Source: Euryodendron excelsum (taxonomy: Eukaryota; Streptophyta; Magnoliopsida; Ericales; Pentaphylacaceae). Taken from it: a DNA stretch of 64,000 nucleotides. The DNA lies in the NCBI GenBank assembly GCA_033060915.1, contig CM065389.1, forward strand, positions 13,060,001 through 13,124,000, given 5' to 3'. The position numbers and the translations under genes were made by a program. The notes under the pieces were generated by a model. The model did no database searches and had not been told where the DNA came from. It saw only the letters and a list, made by a program, of their open reading frames with translations. Shown here piece after piece: positions 58,020 through 64,000 of this stretch (positions are counted from its first letter, which is position 1; each line of letters begins with the position of its first letter).

Positions 58020-59720
58020 AAATAGATTTGAAAAGAAACTCATTTGATTTAAAAGAGATTTGAAATTGGAAAGTTTTAGAAGTTGGAAATAGAGATTTGA
58101 AAATAGAAATTTGAAATTGAAAATTTGAAATAGATCAGGGAATTAGAGATTTGAAAAAGGTTGTGGAATTTGAGATATGAAAAAGGTTGTGATCGCACTC
58201 ATGAGGGTTGCCTACGTATCCTTTTTGAGAAATCAGGTCAGTCGTAGTTCGGACAAGAGTCCGATGGAAAATAGATTTGAAAAAGGATTTGATTTGAGCT
58301 TAGAATAGAAGATTGAAAATTTGAAATGGAAGAATAGAGACCCTAGACCTAGGAAGATAGGATTTAGAAAGGACTCGAGATTAAGAAAGATTTGACTCGA
58401 ATGTTGGACTTGGAAGATCGAAGAAAGATTGGATTTAGGAAGGGTTCGAATTTGGAAAGGTCTGATTTAGGAAAGTTTCAAAATAGGAAAGTGTCATTTT
58501 TGGAAAGTTTCGTTTTAGGAAAGTTTCAATTTAGGAAAGTGTTGGATTGAGAAAGTTTTGAAATAGGAAACATTTCGTTTTAAGAAAGTTTTGAAATTGG
58601 AAAGTTTTGAATTTAGAATGTTTTGAAATAGGGAAGTTTTGAAAGTTGGAAAGTTTAGAATTTAGAAAATTTTAGATTTGGAAAGATTTGAAGTTTCGGA
58701 AAGATTTGAAGATTTAAATTTGGAAAGTTGAAATTTGAAAAGAGATAGAATTAGGAAAGATTTGGAAGCTTAAAGTTTAAGGAGAGATTTAAACGTTCAA
58801 GTTTTGGAAACTTAAGGTTTAGAAAAATACTAGATTAGGAAGGAGTTGAATTAGGAAAGATTTGGGTTTGGAAGGATTGAGAGTCCTATTTCCTAAAATA
58901 AAGGATTGGATTTTGTTTCTAAAAAGAGATGTTTTGATTTTGTTTTAAAAAACGGAGAATTGGATCTAGTTTCATAAAGGGAAGATTGGATTTGGCTTCC
59001 TAAAGGGGAGATTAGATTTGGCATGAATTTGGAAAGATGGAGTTTTAGAAACCTTAGATTTGAAAAGCTATAGTTTTGACATAGAAAAGGGGTTTTGGAA
59101 ATATATATAGTTTTGATATAGAAAACAAGAGGTTTTGAAAACCTAGGTTTTGAGGCCAAAATAAGGAATTGGAAACTATGTTTTTTGGGCGGAAAATTAG
59201 GGTTTCCTAATTGTTGGCTCTAGGGCTTAACTTAGGCTCTAAGGAAAAAATTTTTGGAAAGTGAATTTTTAGAAAGGAAGATTTTCGGTAGGAAATTCTA
59301 GATAGGAGTTTCTAAAAGGGGAGTTTTGAATAGAGAATTTTTAGAAAGATTTTTGGAAGGAGATTGTTGGAAAGAGTTTTTAAGAAAGAGATTTTTGGAA
59401 AGAGTTGTTTAGGAAGGAAACGTAAGGAGCGTTTTCGAAGAGTGAACTTTGAAGAAAGCTTTTTTGGAAAAGAGTTTTTAGAAAAGACGTTTTTGGAAAG
59501 AGATTGTTGGAAGGGAGTTTTTCTAGGAAGGAGACCTAGGGAGCATTTTTAGAAAGTAAATTTTGAGGAGAGTGTTTTGGAAATGAGTTTTTAGGAAGTT
59601 TTGAAAAATAAATTTTTGGAGGGAGTTTTTGAAAACAATTTTGAAAAGAAGATTGGAGAGAGTTTATGGAAAGCATGTTGGAAAAGGGATTTTTAAGAGG
59701 AGATTTTTGAGAAGAGTTTT
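58020..59720. repeat. Degenerate GGAAAGTTTTGA-type tract in long LTR
   Basis: Hundreds of bases of imperfect short units such as 'ttaggaaagttttgaaat' with no fixed period. The same tract occurs at 62100-64000, more weakly at 52080-52260, and inverted at 37650-39200. All local ORFs here come from this low-complexity sequence. Confidence 0.7.
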
Positions 59721-60648
59721 TTGGAAAGTATACAAAATATCTCACTCTCCTAAAGTGATTCTAACCATAAGAAGGTTAGAACCACTTTAAAATAGTAGTT
59801 TTGAAAACAACAATGTTTTGAAAATATGGACTGTATTGGTCACTTTAAATGTAACACTTTTCTAAAGCAACCCTAACCATGGAAAGGCTAGAATCACCTT
59901 AGGATTGTGATTTTGAAAACAAATTTTGAAAAAGAAGGTTTTGATGTAAGTTTGAAAACGATGTTAATGCAAGTTTTGAAAATGAGTTTGAAAACGAATT
60001 TTAGAGGAATGCAAGATTATGATATGCAAAATGCAAGTTGGGGTCATGAAGATACAAGTTTAAAGGCTGCACCACATAATCAAGGGGGCCGAAACCATGT
60101 GGTCTCCGGTTAAACTAAAAGAAAGCCCCTGACACGGTGACTTTCTAATAGCCTAATCCTACAGATGGACGGGGAATTCTTTTGTTTCAAGCATGCAAGA
60201 AGGAAGGGGGGGGGGGGGGGGAAGAATATGGGGGATTAAAATAGAAAAAAACCTAAGTGGGTTAGGAGAGAGAAGAGAGGGGGAAGATGTGTAAACGTAA
60301 ATAAGAAGCCTACCTTGTGTCTTCTTTATTTTGCTTAGCTTTGCGCGCTTTGCTTTGCTTGTCTTGTTTTGGTCTTCACTTCAGTCTTCAAGAGTTTGTC
60401 TTCAATCTTCAAAACTTCAGATTGCAGCACTTCAAGTCTTCAAAGGAGGCTTTGGAGGCTAGTGTATGAGTGTATAGAAGTGTATAGAAGTGTACATGAG
60501 TGTATATGAGGCTAGGGTTTGCGTATGGAGGCTAGGGTTTGGAAAACCTAAGGAGACTAGGGTTTAGAGAGGCCACAAGCTCTGTATATCAAAAAGTAGG
60601 GTTTTTAGACTGAGTTTGCAGACCTCTTTCACGCTGGAGGAGGCTCTG

Positions 60649-60656
60649 TATTTATA
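60649..60656 (-). promoter_or_regulatory. TATA box in long LTR
   Basis: TATAAATA on the minus strand in the same CAGAG context as 36714 and 53289. Confidence 0.6.
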
Positions 60657-60959
60657 GAGAACAAAATCACCTGGCGTTTGTTACTGTGGCCCTAGGGAAA
60701 ATTTCCTCTTGGTGCCACTAGGAGTGGGGGCAGCAACTTAGGAAAGTTCGTTAAGTCAGTAAGCAACGTATCTTTGGAAGATTTGGGCGCCTTTACTAGT
60801 GACTACCATGCAATTTTTAGCCTGGCTTCATTAGGAGTGACTCTGGAAAGTCCGAAAGGTTCGGGAAGGTTTCAAGGGACCGGGAATGGCTCGAAAGTTT
60901 GGAAAAGGACAGGAACACTTAAAACAGTGTCCCGGAGGTAGTAGACTTGAAAAAAGATG

Positions 60960-61490
60960 GCAAGATTTGTCGGAAGGGTTGACCGGGCCATTAGGGGCAA
61001 AACGGTCAATCGGGTTGGGAAGCTGCCGGGACGGACTCAAAATGTCCCAGAAGAAGACTCAAGATTTGGAAACATTATTTAGAATATTCCCAAAGGGTAC
61101 TGGTTTGATACCCAGAGCTAGTGTGGTAAGAAAAGGCGACTGGCCTACCAGGGGGAAAACGGTCATTTTGCACTGTGTTTACCGGAACTGACTTGAAATG
61201 ATCCAGAAAGATAAAGGAAGGTTGGAAATACTATAAAAAGTATTTTCGAGAGGTTACCGATTTGATACCCAGAGCCGGTGTGGTCCCTGGGGCGTTCGGA
61301 TGCCTAGGGGCAAAATGGTCATCTTAACCAGAAAGTCTTGGAATTGGGCCGAAATTGACTAGAAGGCACCTAATCATACCGGATTGATTTTAAGACAATC
61401 CTGGAAGGGTGGACTTACCATTCTGAGGACTTAGGTATTATCTCGAGAAATGTGCCGAAAATGGCCCTAGGGGCAGTTTGGTCATTTTCA
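60960..61490 (-). repeat. ~157-bp tandem repeat, about three and a half units
   Basis: 'ggggcaaaa(c/t)ggtca' phrases at 60994, 61151, 61307 and a diverged one at 61470 give spacings of 157, 156 and 163, like 53560-54180. Confidence 0.8.
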
Positions 61491-61557
61491 CTGAAGTGGA
61501 CTAGCAAGCACTGGTGTTGACTTGGGTTTTGAGTGTTTCTGCCACTTTGACGGTGGT

Positions 61558-64000
61558 TGTCGCGCCCAGATTTTTCGCACTCGAGGAATACTAACACAAG
61601 CGGGAAAAATGCTGTACTCTCTCGTTAGAACTCACCCTCCTAGAAGAATGAGTGCGACTAGGTTTGAATTGAAAAATTGATTTGAATAAAGAGCTTTTGA
61701 AAAAGATTTGGAGTTGCCACCTAACTTGATTAAGGTGAGTTAGGTCACCTAAAAACTAAGAATAATCCGAAGACTAGACTTAGGGTTTTTGGAAAAAGGT
61801 TTTTGAAAATACCACCTCAAGAGAGGGTTTTAAAGAAAACAGGTTGTTTGGCAACCTTTGGAAAATATTTAGCCCATTTTGAAAAATAACTCCTTTTTGG
61901 TCTTTGAAATCAGTGATTCTAGGTTTGGAGGTTGGTTACGTGTAGGGGAAGACGCACTAAGCCATCACCCTACCCCGCCTTTTCGGTACCTACATGTCAA
62001 TCTACCCTAGATTCACCTATGAGAGTCTTTAACTAACTAATGTTCAATCCTATTCACTTTGAAAAAGGAATTTTTGAAAAGAAACTAACATGATGGATGA
62101 TATGTAAGTGCAAGAAAAGAGAATTGAAAAATAGATTTGGAAAGAGATTAATTTGAAATTGATTTGAATTGAAAATTGATTTGAAGAGATGGAATTGAAA
62201 TTGGAAAGTATGAAAATTTAGAAATAGAAATTTGAAAATTGAAATTTTGAAATTAGAATTTTGAAAATAGATTAGAATTTGAAAAATGTGGAGACCGCAC
62301 CTATGAGGGTGGAATTGAAAGTTTGAAAAGTGTTGTGACTGCACCTATAAAGGTTGCCTACGTATCCCTTTGGAGGAATCAGGTTTGTCGTACTTCGGAC
62401 CAGAATCTGATTGAAAATAGAAGAGTTGATTGAATTGGAAATTGAATTTGAAAGATTGAGAGATTGAACTTTGAATAGAGGATTGAAAATTGGAATTTGA
62501 AATTTTAAAATTGAAAAGATTGAATTTTGATTTGAAAAGATCGAACTTGGAAGAGAGAGATTTAGACTTATTTTGAAAAGACGAAGGTTTAGGAAACTTA
62601 GACTTAGGAAAGAGAAGAGACTTAGGAAAGATTTGGCTCGGCTTGGAAGATTTAGGAAATTAGGAAGAATTGGATTTAGGAAATGTTCAAATTAGGAAAG
62701 TTCTAAATTAGGAAAGCTTTGAATTAGGAAAGTTTCATTTTTGGAAAGTTTCAAATTAAGAAAGTTTTGAATTTAGGAAAGTTTTAGGTTTAGGAAAGTT
62801 TTCACTTTAGGAAAGTTTTGAAATAGGAAAATATTGAATTTAGAAATGTTTTGAATTAGGAAAAGTTTAGTTTAAGAAAGGCTTAGAATTTAGAAAGTTT
62901 CAAGCTAAGAAAGTTTTGAATTTTAGAATGTTTTGAAAAAAAAGGAAGTTTTGAAAGTGGAAAAGTTTAGAAAACAAGGAAGCCTTGAAAATAAGAATGT
63001 TTTGAGTTTAGAAAATTTTAGATTTGGAAAGATTTGAAGTTTAGGAAAGTTTAGAATTTAGAAAGTTTTTAGATTTAGAAAGTCTTAACTTAAGAAAGTT
63101 TTGAATTTGGAAAGCTTTGAAATTTGGAAAGATTTGAAATTTGGAAAGTTTAAGATTTTGGAGAGTTTTAGAAAATCTTGAAATTAGGAAAGGCTTGAAT
63201 TTAGGAAAGGTTTGAAAAATTAAATTTGAAAAGTTGAGATTTGGAAAAGGGGTAGAATTAGGAAAGAGTGGAGTTAGGAAGGATATGGAAATTGAGTTTT
63301 AAAATTTAAAAAAGATTTTTATGTTCAAGTTTTGAAAACTTAGGATTTAGGAAAGGAGAAGCTTAGGAAGGATTCGAATTAGGAAAGAGTTGGATTAGGA
63401 AGAGATTGGATTTTGTTTCTAAAAGGGAAGGTTTGATTTTGTTTCTAAAAACGGAGGATAGGACCTAGTTTTCTAAACGGGGAGATAGGATTTGACAAGG
63501 ATTTGGAAAGGGAGATTCTAGAAACCCTAGATTTGAAAGTGTAGAATTTTAACGTAGAAAAGAGGTTTTGGAAACATGTATAATTAGGATGTGAAAACAA
63601 GAGGTTTTGAAAACCTAGGTTTGGGGCAAAGTTTGAAAATCATGTTTTTGGAAAGAAAATTAGGGTTTCCTAATCGTGGGTTCTAGGGCTTGACTTGGGC
63701 TTCTAAGGAAAGAAGATTTTTGGAAAGTGCGTTTTGGAAAACGAAGGTTTTCTAGAAGAGAATCCTAGGGAGGAGTTTTTAGAAAGTGTGTTTTTAGAAA
63801 CGAAGATTTTAGAAGGAAAATCCTAGAGGAAAGTTTGTAGAAGGAAGGCTTTGGAAAGAGAGTTTTTTAGAAAGATATTTGGAAGGAGATTGTTGGAGAG
63901 AGTTTTTAAGAAAGTGAATTTAGGGAATGTTTTTAGAAAGTGAATTTTGAGGAGGAAGAGTTTTTGGAAAGGAGTTGAAAAAGGAAGTTTTGAAAAATAG
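61558..64000 (-). mobile_element. Long LTR, second copy, runs off window
   Basis: Begins TGTCGCGCCCAG and is colinear with 57455-59700 ('ggaatactaacacaagcgg', 'gttaggtcacctaaaaactaag', 'gcctacgtatcccttt', then the GGAAAGTTTTGA tract). 61553-61557 (GTGGT) would be its left target duplication inside the LTR at 57455. The frame at 62054-62344 (minus) is low-complexity. The rest of the element is beyond 64000. Confidence 0.75.

Larger units (their letters stand above)
57455..61557 (-). mobile_element. Long LTR of the same large family (interrupted)
   Basis: Begins TGTCGCGCTCAG and matches the copy at 50729 and the inverse of 39726: 'ctctcgttagaactcatcctcctaaa', 'ggagtcgtcacctaac', 'gcctacgtatcc'. 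It stops at 61557 inside the 'ctttgacggtgg' region. In the complete copy (33767) the LTR continues about 700 bases further, so another LTR has been inserted here. TATAAATA lies at 60649-60656 (minus). A G-run of about 16 is at 60206. Confidence 0.75.

Noticed and set aside
62054..62344. Phe/Asn/Ser-rich minus-strand frame
   Set aside because: Low-complexity translation of the GAAATTTGAAAA tract of the long LTR.
57455..64000. Possibility of a complete LTR element with 57455 and 61558 as its two LTRs
   Set aside because: No primer site, purine tract or coding region lies between them, and the first LTR ends in mid-sequence, so self-nesting fits better.
1..64000. CRISPR arrays, bacterial operons, riboswitches or defence systems
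   Set aside because: Gene structure, transposon types and repeats are those of a plant nuclear genome. None of these features is visible.

Overview
The window is nuclear DNA of a plant, probably a eudicot. The evidence is an F-box/LRR/FBD gene family, Ty1/copia elements with the plant initiator-Met-tRNA primer site (TGGTATCAGAGC), hAT, Harbinger-like and CACTA-like remnants, and a MADS-box K-domain exon. It is AT-rich and has no operon-like organisation. Only one protein-coding gene looks intact: a single-exon F-box/LRR/FBD gene at 7196-8587 (+).

Bases 1-45300 are a tandem segmental duplication built on that gene. I can trace five F-box copies: A (3594-4855, frameshifted), B (7196-8587, intact), C (12868-13154, FBD tail only), D (16784-17635, F-box half deleted) and E (27290-42798, split by two transposons). 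The non-coding flanks recur between copies in the same order: 3' flank, microsatellite, a conserved block, a degraded LINE tail, further conserved blocks, then the upstream region. Small elements interrupt individual copies: TIR elements at 3294-3491, 5033-5480, 9499-9789 and 25619-27041, a TRIM-like element at 13836-14072, and a complete but dead copia element at 18075-23409 with a perfect AAAAG target duplication.

Copy E carries the deepest nesting. A second copia element (27841-40896, minus strand) sits inside the LRR part of the gene. Its gag is broken by two solo LTRs 39 bp apart (31504-33727 and 33767-39726). The second solo LTR is itself split by a 1.29 kb dispersed repeat (35032-36325), which also occurs near the window start. 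Downstream in the same F-box copy is a 1.02 kb hAT-like element with an 8-bp target duplication (41519-42538).

Bases 45300-64000 are almost purely retrotransposon. Two arms of a SIRE-like element that carry gag but no pol lie in inverted orientation (47561-55182 minus, 55183-57454 plus). A 3.7 kb solo LTR (50729-54451) interrupts the minus arm. From 57455 to the window end are two more LTRs of that long-LTR family, one apparently inserted into the other. These LTRs share a ~157-bp internal tandem repeat, a conserved TATAAATA and a long degenerate GGAAAGTTTTGA-type tract.

I found no CRISPR array, tRNA, rRNA or defence-like system. The novelty here lies in the evolutionary structure: the decaying F-box array, the dated nesting, a copia element that may have moved while already defective, the gag-only element pair and an orphan MADS exon. 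Coordinates of transposon ends were read by eye from target duplications and from comparison with the other copies in the window.
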